Numbered from the stretch's first letter, positions 23,577 through 33,894 are shown. The stretch is DNA of 64,000 bases from Adenophora triphylla var. japonica (GCA_022495995.1 JAFEMH010001359.1:1-64000); one strand, 5' to 3'. Notes: generated by a model not told the origin, from the sequence alone. Numbers and translations: made by a program.

Positions 23577-23740
23577 ACATATACATCTCCGAGTCTTGTC
23601 CAACGACTGATTGACTATTGTTCGAAACGAGGGGTCGCCTCCATGGCCGCAAGATGACTCTGTCTGCAATAGGGATACATTAAATCTCTCCAAGCCGGGG
23701 CTTTTGTTAAGCTGTTCTCTCAGGCTTTCTTTACCAGACT

Positions 23741-23910
23741 CCCTTCAGGTTTGCTTTGCATCATCAACTGGGGCTTCGCCATTCCCTTCAGGTTTGCTTT
23801 GCATCATCAACTGGGGCTTCGCCATTCCCTTCAGGTTTGCTTTGCATCATCAACTGGGGCTTCGCCATTCCCTTCAAGTTTGCCTTGCATCATCAACTGG
23901 GGCTTCGCCA
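23741..23910 (+). repeat. 43-bp tandem repeat, 4 copies (element A)
   Basis: Units start at 23741, 23784, 23827 and 23870 and contain CCCTTCAGGTTTGCTTTGC and AACTGGGGCTTCGCCAT. The GGGGCTTCGCCA core also occurs singly in C and D post-gag regions, so the array grew from one shared copy. Confidence 0.9.
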
Positions 23911-24364
23911 TGGTCACCTCATCAAACATCGAGACTCCCTCAACGGAAACAGGATAACGATGCGGTTCTTCAGAAAAGGCCAGGGGCTCTAACAAGAATC
24001 GGAGCTCCAATGAAGTCATATCTAGCAAAAAGGGCATCCCTTGTCATCAAGATCAGCATGTGGCAAACTCTTTGAGTTAGTTAGAAATGTAATTAATCAT
24101 AAGGCCTCCTTATCAAAATAACATACTTTCAAAATGCCACCCTCTTTGGCACCTTGTTTACAAAATCACTCTTTGGTCTCCACAAATTTTCAAAACTCTT
24201 CAAGTCTACCAAAGACGCCTCTCTGTGACTCTCAAGATGACTCGGTCCTACCCCTTATCTCTGGACATCAAACTTATCCAACCCCATCTTCTATCATAAA
24301 ACAGCCTCGCCCTGCTTAAACCATAACCTTTTTGCTCAAATTGCCTTGTTCAGAAGTGCCACAA

Positions 24365-24515
24365 ATCTAAACCCTAGCCTCAAGCCTAGGTGACCAAAAA
24401 CCTCTCAAAACCCTAGCTTCAAGCCTAGGAGACAAGTACCTTTCTAAACCCTAGCCTCAAGCCTAGGTGACAAATGCCTCCCAAAACCCTAGCTTCGAGC
24501 CTAAACCCCTCTCTA
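24365..24515 (+). repeat. About 50-bp repeat with CCCTAGC-TCAAGCCTAGG, 3-4 copies
   Basis: Imperfect units containing AAACCCTAGC and CAAGCCTAGG recur at about 24368, 24411, 24456 and 24486. It resembles telomere-like text only superficially. Confidence 0.6.
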
Positions 24516-24689
24516 AACCATAGGGTAACTGCCTTATACGTACAAAATAGAAAAAAGAAACATTCAAATTAACTCATTAAGCTTGTACATAAAGCATTTG
24601 CATTACATCAGTGAGTCAGCATAAAAAAAAATAGAGTCTGCATGCTTCTTTCCTACTTTTTCCCTACAGGTACTACAAAATAAAAAGTC

Positions 24690-27075
24690 CTAAAGACCCC
24701 GACGGGAGGTCGAAGCGCGACCGCGGGAAAATCTGGATGTCGAGCTACCCTCATCATGGGATCTCCGTCTCCGCTGCGCCGGATCCACGTCCACTGACCT
24801 CCGGGATTGGCAAGAAAGTGCCTGCACTGCACTCCTCAGCAGACGGCTCAGTACATTGGTCTGCCTCACAGCACGCACATAAGAATCCCGGGTAACCTGC
24901 AAAATCAAGCGCGAGAGTTACACCATGGCTAAAACATAATGATCGATGCATAAGAAGGAAAAGTAAGAGGTATACCCCGCCGGCACCGCCTGGAGGAAGC
25001 TGAGCACCCTCGACCTCGTCAGCCTCTGTGGGTGTCAAGTCTACCCTCACCTCCCCGTCGGCCATATGCACAAAGAAATGGTCGGGAAATGGAGGCATAT
25101 CTGCAATCTCGGGATGTCCAGCACCCATCGGCTCGGGGATAACCAAACCACGCCCTATACCGGCCGGCCTCGCGGCCTCGGCGATCCGCCTCACCACTGC
25201 GGTGATCTCGTAAAAGCTCCACAAAGTCCACATAGCCCATATCAAGCCGGCGATAAGCAGGGACCCCAAGTAGATACTCCGCCCTCCTCGCCAATCGGTT
25301 CGGATACCACATGTTCCTGGGAGGATGTTGGGGCGCATAAAGCGGAGCCCACGCATAGTGCTGTCTCGCCACCCGCTCACCCAAGTACATCTCATCAGCA
25401 AGCAGTCCAACCAACAATCTGCGGGAAGCAGTCACATCACGGACAGCACCAACCGTCTCTAAGGCCTCGGAAGTCCAAGGGTAAAGCAAGAACTCGGGCC
25501 TACTGGGACCATCAAGAACAGCCCTCAGCTCAGACTCACGGACCGTCTTCGGGAACCCCTCAATCCGATTCTCCTTCCTCCAGTAGCGCAAGAAGGGCAC
25601 ATCCCGAGTCTGGTCCCGCAAAGTGAACGGCGCGACGCCGAAAATCTCATAGACCCATGCCTGCAAAAGACACGGAAAGCAGATATTGATAAAGACAGAA
25701 GGACAAGTAACAAATAAGAGGACAAATAAAAGTTGGCATACCTCCAGAACAAACTGAAAAGCGTCAAAAGAAGAGGTATTGGACCTCGAGACAGTATCAA
25801 GGGCCCGATACAGCTCGGCCAAGCCGGCCCCTCCCCAAGAGATATCTCGCACTAAGCTCAAATCAGTCAAGGCACCCAACAAAGAGAATCGGCATACTGG
25901 GCCCGAGTTGGGGAAGAGCGCCACTGAGAATCCATACCAAGGGAATCCCCTGACAAGTGCGTCAAGCCCGTACTGGCCAGGCCTGTACTGATCAATAGCA
26001 GCCCTAACCAGCCTGTACAACTTCCCCGCATCAACACCAAAATTCCTACTCGAGCCCAGGCTAGCACCAAACAACTGGACCTGACGAGCCGGATCAGCAT
26101 GAAGAGTATCATCAAAGGGCAGTGCTATGTCTGTGAACCTCAAGCCGGTAAGAACGGCGAAGTCTGTAGGAGTGATCGTGGCCTCTCCCCAACTCAAATG
26201 GAAGGTATGTGTCGTATCCCACCAAAACTCCCGACACGCCTTCACCACTGCAGTGCACTTCCTGGTCTGGCCCATCTGCAGGACCATGTCAAAAAAGGGG
26301 GCCAACCCCAAGCTCCGTACCCTCTCACGAGGACCACCCTCACCAGCCGGCAGAAGCGCCCACAACTCCCCGACCGCCTTAAGGGAGCTGCGTCCCTTCA
26401 TCTTCTTCCCCTGCAGGTAAACACAGCACAGGTATGTGTCATTACTCGCATTTAAAATAATAAACACTTTGTACATGCATGAATTATTCTGTTGTTAAAT
26501 AAAAAAAAAATTTGTACCTTCATCCCGACACGGGATCGAAGTCCCGTGGACCCGTGAAATTCCAAGCCCGGATAAAAGTCAGACTGGTTGTGCAACAGAA
26601 AATGCAGCCTCGAGGGACGATAATTGCGCGAAGCCCACCGCCTCCTAGCCTCAATGTCCCCGCCAGCATCACTCCTATCGCTCTCCCCGGCGTCAGGATC
26701 ACCTTCCTCTTCATCATCATCGCCGCCGTTACCACCGCCATTGCCGCCGTGACCGCCACCGCGCGCCATGATCGCTGCCGCCACCGCCGCCGTGATCGCC
26801 ACGTAATCGCCGCCGTGACCCCCGTGACTGCCGCCATGGCTGCCATCATCACCACCACCATAACCTCCATAACCACCATCAAAACCACCACCCTTATTAC
26901 CATAACCGCTCCCAAAACCACCAGAACCGTGGCTGCCCCCGGCACCATGGCCACTAGCACCAACTCCGCCGCCATAGCCAAAGAAAGCATCACCCATACC
27001 ACCGGTATATGAGTCCAAGGATTGATCATCCGGTCGATTGAGCAAAAACTCCAAGGCGGCAACATCAGGATCCAT
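24690..27075 (-). CDS. Antisense four-exon gene: plant mobile domain (PMD) protein with Gly-rich N-terminus, inside element A
   Basis: ATG at 27075. Exons 27075-26518, 26410-25742, 25660-24976 and 24896-24690 are separated by short GT-AG introns (107, 81 and 79 bp), all phase 0 and all with clear pyrimidine-rich 3' ends. Exon 1: Gly/His-rich repeats then an acidic DDDEEEGDPD stretch. Exon 2: PMD hallmarks WWDTTHTFHLSWGEATITPT and DFAVLTGL, later DISWGGAGLAELYRALD. Exon 3 continues AWVYEIFG and a WYPNRLARRAEYL region. Exon 4 is Arg/Ser-rich with RRRRS, a possible nuclear signal, and ends at a TAG. About 705 residues. Exon 3 has one excess base near 25210-25215, so the frame is broken once unless it is a sequence error. 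PMD proteins (MAIN/MAIL1 family) act in plant silencing and development, and PMDs also occur in transposable elements. Exons are much richer in G+C than the flanks. Confidence 0.8.
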
Positions 27076-27360
27076 GGCAATCCCTTGCAAACTTGACACA
27101 AAACAAAGGAGGAACTCGAAGGTTTTCAGGCGAAAAAGTTTCAGAGCTCGACGGAGAAGAAGAAGGCGTAAAAGGTAGAAGAAGACGTGCGGATTTAAAG
27201 GCCGATCGGCCGAAGATCTGGCCAATAAGAGGAAGGGCCGATCGGCCCTTTATTTTGTGTTTCTTCTGATCGAGCGAACGGTCAGGATTCCATCTCAGCG
27301 ACGCGGATCCACGTCAATCGTCCTTAGCCAATCAGGAGGAAGGGCCGATCGACCCTTCAT
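27076..27360 (-). promoter_or_regulatory. Promoter region of the antisense PMD gene
   Basis: On the minus strand a TTTAAAT TATA-like box (27199-27193) lies 118 bp before the ATG. Upstream are GCCGATCGGC (27201-27210), GGGCCGATCGGCCC (27235-27248) and GGGCCGATCGACCC (27342-27355), plus two CCAAT boxes seen as CCAAT on the plus strand (27222-27226, 27328-27332). The GCCGATCG boxes are the same as those in the LTR promoter of this element, suggesting joint control. Confidence 0.6.
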
Positions 27361-27474
27361 TTTCCATGCCTCGGTAAGCATCGCCTTGGTCCAAGTGTTT
27401 GACCAGGCTTTTAATAAAATCGTTTTTTCAAGAATATACTCTTTTTATTATTATCAGTCAAATTCCTATTTAGT

Positions 27475-27688
27475 TCGGGGTGACTCCCACGAGTCAAAAT
27501 TATTATTTTTCTAGGTGACTCCTACGTAGTCAAAATTATTCTTTTCGGTGACTCCCACGTAGTCATATTTCTATTTTCGGGGTGACTCCCACAGAGTCAA
27601 ATTTCTATTTTTTCGGGGTGACTCCCACAGAGTCAAATTTCTATTTTTTCGGGGTGACTCCCACAGAGTCAAATTTCTATTTTTTTGG
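27475..27688 (+). repeat. 34-36-bp tandem repeat, about 6 copies (element A 3' region)
   Basis: Units contain GGTGACTCCCACAGAGTCAA and TTTCTATTTTTTC; starts at 27547, 27581, 27617 and 27653. Each holds the small inverted repeat TGACTC/GAGTCA. Confidence 0.88.
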
Positions 27689-28020
27689 GGTGACGACCGC
27701 AGAGTCAGACGTTGGGTGACGACCGCAGAGTCAGACTTTGGGTGACGACCGCAGAGTCAGACATTGGGGTGACGACCGCAGAGTCAGACGTTGGGTGACG
27801 ACCGCAGAGTCAGACGTTGGGGTGACGACCGCGAGAGTCGAGACGTTGGGTGGACGACCGCAGAGTCGACGTTGGGTGACGACCCAGAAGTCAGACGTTG
27901 GGTGACGACCGCAGAGTCAGACGTTGGGGTGACGACCGCAGAGTCAGACGTTGGGTGACGACCGCAGAGTCAGACGTTGGGTGACGATCGCAGAGTCAGA
28001 CGTTGGGTGATTCCCACACA
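27689..28020 (+). repeat. 26-27-bp tandem repeat, about 12 copies (element A 3' region)
   Basis: The unit GGTGACGACCGCAGAGTCAG plus ACGTTG is derived from the preceding array (shared GGTGAC and AGAGTCA) but shorter, so one array seems to have evolved from the other. Confidence 0.88.
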
Positions 28021-28085
28021 ATCATATCTTCGGTTTGAGACGCCGCACGTCCGCCATTCTCGGGTACTAAACGCCCACTCTTTCT

Positions 28086-28129
28086 GAACTACGACTTGGC
28101 TTGATTCCTCTTGGGATACGTAGGTAGCC
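28086..28129 (+). other. TACGTAGG stem-loop element, copy 4
   Basis: Starts GAACTACGACTTGGCTTGAT, ends ATACGTAGGTAGCCC. Outer arms CTACG/CGTAG, inner arms ATTCC/GGGAT around ctctt. Confidence 0.65.
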
Positions 28130-28250
28130 CGACGTGGGTTCAGCCGCTCGACCTACTTGGTCATCTTCCATTTGTGACTCAGCTCGAGTCCAAACCTCAC
28201 ATCCGCAAAATCATTGTCTTACCTCCTGAAATCCCTTTTTCAGGACGGAT

Positions 28251-28305
28251 CCTATTTTTATCGTCGACCCCACTTGTCTTACAAGAAGCGTCGCCGAGGG
28301 GCTAC
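28251..28305 (+). promoter_or_regulatory. Element A: polypurine tract with upstream hairpin
   Basis: The PPT GCCGAGGGGCTAC lies directly before the 3' LTR start TGTTAG. Upstream, GACCCC can pair with the GGGGC of the PPT, and within that the perfect hairpin CTTGT-ctt-ACAAG. The same layout with different inner arms is seen before the PPTs of C and D. Confidence 0.7.
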
Positions 28306-29866
28306 TGTTAGTACCCGGTCCGAAAAAAGGGACTGAAGTGCAATTCGGGAAATTCAGGGACTAAACTGGCATTTGGAAGCTTTTGGACCAAGTTGGAATT
28401 TATTGGAAATTCAGGGACTAAACTGGAAAATATGGAAATTTGGGACGAAATTGATATATAAAAATTCCTGGGTCAAAATGAAAGATAAAATCCCAAAGAG
28501 CGAAGTGCAAAAGAAGTCATTAAAGTGGTCAAAGTGGGCTTGGCAATAGCGGAGACGAAACGAATAATATTTATACCAAAATGAGGCCATTTTGCACAAG
28601 GTTGGCCGGCCAAGTTCATTAAGCACGGCTGAAGGAGGGCCGGCCAGGAGGAAGCAATTTGGGGCCAGTTCTAGGCATTTGGGCCAAGGTTGGGCTCAAG
28701 AATCAATGTTGGGCCGATCGACCAAATCACTGTAGGGCCATTGCAATGTTGGGCCGATCGACCAAATCTAAGTAGTGCTTTTGCAATGTTGGGCCGATCG
28801 AACCTTATTTTAAGTGTCGATCGGACCTTATTTTTAAGGCCGATCGACCCTTTCTTTTTGTGCCGATCGAACCTTATTTTTAAGGCCGATCGACCCTTTC
28901 TTTGGCCCAGCCCATTCCCCAAAGCACTATAAATACGTGTGCTCAGTACCCACTCAAGACACGGTTTTCTTCCCCCACTTTCAACACACGTTCACACACA
29001 GGACAGAATTTCGACAGTTTTCTTCCCCACTTTCGACACACGTTCACACACACAATTTCCACACAATTTCGACACAGTTTTTTTTACACATCATCACACA
29101 CAATTTATTCCGGTGAAACGAGGACTACACTTGTTTCGTCCGTATTTCTCTCCATTCCCTTCGTATCGCCCTAGATTCGATCCCAAAGTCTTGCTACAAT
29201 TGGTAAGGCTCTTATTAATATTTTTGTTTCCTATTATTATTATCATTATTGCCATATTATAATAATACTTGCATGCTTATTATATTTTAATTGTGCCTTT
29301 ATGCTAGATTTAGGACCTTTTTAATATATTTAAATATGCATAGCCGAGGATGATCTAAGGTTTCGCCCAAGAAAACCCAATGGATCTAGGAACTATTTCT
29401 TACCTTCCACCTTAGTAATAATTGTCCCATGATCAACAATCCCCCAAGGATGAACGTTGATTAGTGCACCTTCCGAGGGCCTAAATCAAAGGTTCTAGGG
29501 TGTGATCATCAATTAATTCTTTCTCTCCCCTCCTCCTTATGCATGATCCCGTTTCCTCGATCTATTCCTGTAAACACCGCACACGACCAACACCCCGCAT
29601 GCTAGAAAGACCGATTCGTCGGGCAATAGGAGTGATAGCGTTTCTTCTTCTGTTGTAACTTGACCCCCGAACCCAATTAACTGTTTAGCCTTTTTTCAAA
29701 GCTTTGGGCTATATCAAAGTGGCGTGGCGACTCTCAAAATTAAACTAATATTTTAATATGGTTTAAAGCGAGTGTCACTAAATGAATATCCCATTTCGGT
29801 ACGACATTATATGATTAATTATTTCAAACCTCCGAATGCGCGTTGCATCGGGACGGGGTATTCACA
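28306..29866 (+). mobile_element. Element A: 3' LTR
   Basis: This 1,561-bp copy of 18089-19648 differs at about six substitutions and a one-base indel (in CCAGGAGGAAGC). The seven GCCGATCG boxes are kept except one changed to GTCGATCG near 28816. The PBS look-alike is at 29725-29734. Confidence 0.93.
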
Positions 29867-29871
29867 CTTTC
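29867..29871 (+). repeat. Target site duplication of element A (right), CTTTC
   Basis: Matches 18084-18088. Confidence 0.93.
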
Positions 29872-30050
29872 AGGGATTTGTGAAGGAAGGTTTGACCAGA
29901 CAACCATCAGCCCATGCATCCCGGTGTCCCTTTGGACACAACTAAACTCTGTGCTTCCCACTAGTATGCTCCTGAAAAAGGGCAGTGTGAGAACTGATCG
30001 AAAAAGGGGTACCCCAAGGACCCAATACAATCAACAATCCATTCACTAAA
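29872..30050 (+). pseudogene. gag: Element C gag-like block 2, continuation after element A
   Basis: After removal of A, the sequence continues the zinc-knuckle module with a GFVKEGL helix and a degenerate knuckle region. Stops and missing Cys/His residues show it is decayed. It demonstrates that A landed in a coding-derived region of C. Confidence 0.55.
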
Positions 30051-31247
30051 AAAAAAACAGTGGGGTGAATATGATTGAAGCCATGAACAAGCCAAGTGCC
30101 ACTATGGCTAACAGTTCCCATATGGAAGACACTCTTCGAAGAGAGGATTCTAGTTTCATAGTCATTATCAAAGATAGGTTTCTCACTTCATGACAACTTC
30201 ACCTTGAAGGCTCTCACGTTGATCGATTGGCTCGGCACTTCATCAGTATGTCAGTTTTACAGTCAAACCTCTAACTGGACCTCTGTAGTGACGCTTTGTC
30301 AAACCTGGGGCTTCATCAAATCATTCAGAGAAAGATTCCGTGGCTTTCGCCATGTCTCTTCCACGGAATGGGGCTTTATCAAGTCACACCTATCTTCAGA
30401 AGAAAGGCCAAGTCACCTCAACAACTATCTTGGAGTTTCAGCTTTAGAACTTGGTATATGGCAACTCCCTGCATCCATCAAAGGTTGAGAACTGGGAATC
30501 TCCTCATATCAGCATTTCGCCAGGTCATTCTCCAAATTTATGTCAAGTCACAACTAACCCAAGCGAAAGGGGATTCATTCATATCAACATACTTTGATGC
30601 TAGAGCCTGTCAGCATCAGCTTCAAACGTCCGAGACTGAAAAGAAATTTCAATTGAGACCCGGGGTTCAAATCCAACTTCATCCCAAGATCAAAATTGAC
30701 CTCATCAACGACATGCAATTCAGTCCGCGACCTAAGGATATCACCCCACCAGCTCAAAACTAGTCCCAAACAGTCCACAACACATACAAAACCTCTCACC
30801 GCATGCATCCCCACAAAATCTCCCCAGGGCTCATGTAGCATGCAAAACATGAATCAATAAAAAAAAAACCTAAGCTATTGCGAATCATTTTTAGTTCCAT
30901 GCATGCATCCATCATCATGAATGTCATATGTGCATTTGTCCCTCTGCTAACAAATGTAGCAATTCAAGCATGAAAGACCAATTTTCCATCACTACCCGAA
31001 GCCACCTCAAGCAAAGAAAGATGGTCTCCACCAAGCGTAATTCCACAATAACTTCAACAAATGACTGATACCTCGACATTAGGACAACACCACCTTCGCT
31101 CCAGTTGCAGCGCATCAAGTCCGTGAAGACAGCCTCCAGCATCTACAGTTTGGCAAAGATAGTCCCCATGTCTATAGCTTGGCAAAGACGAGCTCCGGCA
31201 ACCCCCAACATCCACAAATATATGAAGACCGCCTCCAGTGTCTACAA
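30051..31247 (+). other. Element C: non-coding region
   Basis: 30600-30800 matches D 7935-8180 (GTCAGCATCA-CTTCAA, ACCCGGGGTT, CCCACCAGCTC). The rest shows GGGGCTTCATCAA-type fragments related to those in A and D. I see no gene. Confidence 0.5.
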
Positions 31248-31885
31248 TCGGTCAGGGACGCCAAGTTCTCAAATACAATCCGGTCAGGGACGCCAAGTTC
31301 TCGAATACAATTTGGTCAGAAACGCCAAATTCTCAAACGCAAATCGGTTAGGGACGCCAAGTTCTCAAATACAATTCGGTCAGGGACGCCAAGTTCTCAA
31401 ACGCAAATCGGTCAGGGACGCCAAGTTCTCAAATACAATTCGGTCAGGGACGCCAAGTTCTCAAACGCAAATTGGTCAGGGACGCCAAGTTCTCAAATAC
31501 AATTCGGTCAGAGATGCCAAGTTCTCAAATGCAAATCGGTCAGGAACGCCAAGTTCTCAAATACAATTCGGTCAGAGACGCCAAGTTCTCAAACGCAAAT
31601 CGGTCAGGGACGCCAAGTTCTCAAATACAATTCGGTCAGAGACGCCAAGTTCTCAAACGCAAATCGGTCAGGGACGCCAAGTTCTCAAAATGCAAATCGG
31701 TCAGGGACGCCAAGTTCTCATCGGTCAGGGACGCCAAGTTCTCAAAATGCAAATCGGTCAGGGACGCCAAGTTCTCGAATGCAAACCGGGCCGTGGACGC
31801 CTGTGTTCTCAAATGCGAATGGGTCGTGGACGCCAAGTTCTCAAATGCAATTCGATCGTAGACACCAAGTTCTCAAAGGCTAGTA
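31248..31885 (+). repeat. 32-bp minisatellite, about 20 copies (element C)
   Basis: The unit GGTCAGGGACGCCAAGTTCT followed by CAAATACAATTC alternates with a CAAACGCAAATC form; the CCAAGTTCTC core recurs at 31261, 31293 and on. Because 32 is not a multiple of three, long repetitive open frames appear in three phases (for example 31105-31893); these are by-products. Confidence 0.92.
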
Positions 31886-32418
31886 GGTCGTGACGTCAAG
31901 TTTTCAAATGCCAATCCGTCGAGGTACCTCACGCCCCTAAATGTTTCAACATCTCGATCGGATACATCAAGACTCTCAACACTATCAACTACCACACGAC
32001 CCTCGCGACTTGCTCTCCCGCAGTAAGCACAAAGAAAGGTACGTTAGTCCCTCAACATATCTCAAAAATATGCATACAAATGTTTGCATGATTACCCATA
32101 GCTTGACTATCTCTATCTCCGTAAATAGCGACTTAAGCTTTAGCTCCTTAAGGTGACAAACCTCCGAATTATCAAAAGACCTGTGATCTTAGACCTGTTC
32201 CTAAGCTATCCAGCCGATTTCGAACTACGTCCGAGGCTTGATTCCCACTCGGGATACGTAGGTAGCCTACCATAGGTCCAAAACGCTTGACCAACACGGT
32301 CACCCTTTTCCCCGATAATTATCGTAAGCTCTAATCTTCCCCAGCGAGAATGCCCTCAAATAGTCTCCCTCAACCTCGATTTAGGCCCCCATATAGGTTC
32401 ATACTCCTGAGCTAAATC
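31886..32418 (+). other. Element C: spacer after the 32-bp array
   Basis: No gene is evident. It holds stem-loop copy 5 (32222-32268) and AGGTTCATACTCCTGA repeated twice near 32395-32440. Confidence 0.5.
32222..32268 (+). other. TACGTAGG stem-loop element, copy 5
   Basis: Starts GAACTACGTCCGAGGCTTGA, ends ATACGTAGGTAGCCTAC. Inner arms ATTCC/GGGAT around cactc. Confidence 0.65.
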
Positions 32419-33590
32419 TCAACTTAGGTTCATACTCCTGAACTGAGTCTTCATCTTGTTCAGCTGCTCCGTCACGAAATTGTTTCCGCCCTGCAATAAA
32501 AAAAAGAGAGAGAAACAAAAATGTCAAAAAAAAATTTCATTTGGCATTCGCATTCAAAAAAAAAAAAGCATACACATGCATCATAGACATAAAGTTTTGT
32601 AGAAAATCGGGCAGCATAACAGCATACAACGGACCTAGCCCAATTTTTCTCGCACAAAAAAAAGAGTTTTTCAGCAAGTACCATTCATTCATACAGAAAG
32701 CATGTCAACGGAAGTAAAAACTCCGTCCCATTTTTCATAAAATAGCACAAATAAACAGTTTTTCCACAAGTCATTCATTCAATCAACGGAATCAAAAATC
32801 CGTCCCACTTTTCAAAAAAAAAATCCTATGCATACATACATTCATATCATTCATCATCCCATTGCAAAAAATAAAAAATAATCCTACAAGAGGCATACAT
32901 GCATACATTCATGTCCGTCCCGAATTCGGGCAAATTCCTTATCATTTTATATTTCAAAAAAAACCAAAAAAAAAAGGCAAAATGCCCATTCTTTTTAAAC
33001 ACAATGCATACATGCAAATCTCAATTTCAAATGTCAAGAACATTATTTTCAAATTTCAAATCACAATTTTCGAATTTTCAATTTTCAAAAAAAAATGGCG
33101 GAAATGCCAGTTCTTTTTCGAAACAAAGTGCATATTTGGGTTACCCATCTACTCATTACAATCATCAAAATCAAGGTTCAAAGCCAAGAACATAATTTTC
33201 GAATTTTCATTGCAATTTTCGGATCTTAAAAAAAAAAAAAATTGGCAAAATGCCCATTCTTTTTTCAAACAAAATGCATATTTTGATTACCCACATACTC
33301 ATTACAACATGCAAAGCATCAAAATCAAAATCCAAGGCCAAGAGCATCACAATTTTCGAATTTTCAAAAAAAAAAAAAACCACCAAAAATCGACAAAGGA
33401 AGTAAAGAGATTTGAAGTATACCGTTCGGAGACTCGGATCAGTGGCCCAATGTAGCCACGCATCGGGGTAGGGCTCCTCCGCAATCGATTGCGAAAGTGT
33501 GTAATGCCTCCTCATTCGAACGAGCTCTAATCGTCTCTCCGCGACCGGGCCACGTCCTTGGCCTTGAATGGCTACTCCCCCGTGTTCCAT
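32419..33590 (-). CDS. Element C: candidate two-exon antisense small gene (79 aa)
   Basis: ATG at 33590. Exon 1 (33590-33423) encodes 56 residues: Gly-rich start, then RRLELVRMRRHYTLSQSI and YPDAWLHWATDPSLRT. A donor ACG|GTATAC follows. A 932-bp intron, very rich in T on this strand, ends at TTTATTGCAG. Exon 2 (32490-32419) continues in phase 0 with NNFVTEQLNKMKTQF and a TGA. I do not recognise the product. Support comes from the matching phase, the splice sites, a G+C-rich exon 1 in A+T-rich surroundings, and a TTTAAAT promoter placed as in the antisense PMD gene of A. It could be the 5' remnant of a longer antisense gene with the rest deleted. The splicing is predicted, not shown. Confidence 0.4.
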
Positions 33591-33760
33591 TGCTTGAAAA
33601 ATCAAAGAAAATGGAAGAATTTTGAAGCTTTTTGGACCAAAAATGGTGGATTTCTCGGTTTTGTCTCTTTCTCTCTCGTAAATGCAGAAAGAACCGGAAA
33701 AGGTGAGGAAGAAGAAGGAGGGCGGTGGCCCTCATTTAAACCCATCTGGGACTCAAACCC
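33591..33760 (-). promoter_or_regulatory. Candidate promoter of the antisense gene in element C
   Basis: On the minus strand a TTTAAAT box (33740-33734) lies 144 bp before the ATG at 33590, followed by a pyrimidine-rich CCTCCTTCTTCTTCCTC tract as expected of a plant 5' leader. No GCCGATCG box is present here, unlike in A. Confidence 0.4.
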
Positions 33761-33894
33761 ATCCGCGCGGATCAGTTTGAATGGTCAAAAAGACCATTTT
33801 GCCCTTTAAAATTCCAGGACTCTGCAGCTTAGTCCTCAACTTAACAGAGTTAACCAAAGTTAACCAAAGTTAACCCTCTTTCAAAGGAACCTTC

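Larger units (their letters stand above)
21377..24689 (+). other. Element A: non-coding region between gag and the antisense gene
   Basis: Positions 21380-21600 match the post-gag region of C and D. 21640-21790 is a low-complexity CATACACC/TCTCC tract. 23390-23600 holds the conserved long-range pair. The rest (22100-23000, 23950-24690) shows no convincing coding region on either strand; several open frames around 23600-24070 come from the 43-bp repeats. Confidence 0.5.
18089..29866 (+). mobile_element. Element A: complete, very young Tat/Ogre-like element with an antisense gene, 11.8 kb
   Basis: Two almost identical LTRs (18089-19648, 28306-29866) and a perfect 5-bp duplication define it. 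Order: 5' LTR, tRNA-Arg-type PBS, leader, a 190-codon gag-like gene, non-coding region, antisense four-exon plant-mobile-domain gene (27075-24690), two minisatellites, TACGTAGG stem-loop, PPT, 3' LTR. I counted about six substitutions and one indel between the LTRs, so insertion was recent. No protease, RT or integrase is visible. The element combines a minimal gag with an apparently captured or co-transmitted gene. Confidence 0.92.

Noticed and set aside
24365..24515. Telomere-like CCCTAG/AAACCCTAG repeats
   Set aside because: Unit length is about 50 bp and the CCCTAAA heptamer is not tandemly repeated.
25066..25626. 186-codon open frame on the plus strand
   Set aside because: Shadow of exon 3 of the antisense gene.
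26512..27012. 166-codon open frame on the plus strand
   Set aside because: Shadow of the Gly-rich exon 1 of the antisense PMD gene; splice sites and domain matches favour the minus strand.
31105..31893. Long overlapping open frames of 262 and 234 codons
   Set aside because: They are the translation of a 32-bp tandem repeat in different phases, with no start context or homology.
32862..33455. 197-codon plus-strand open frame
   Set aside because: Low-complexity Lys/Asn/Phe-rich translation of A-rich repeats within the predicted antisense intron.
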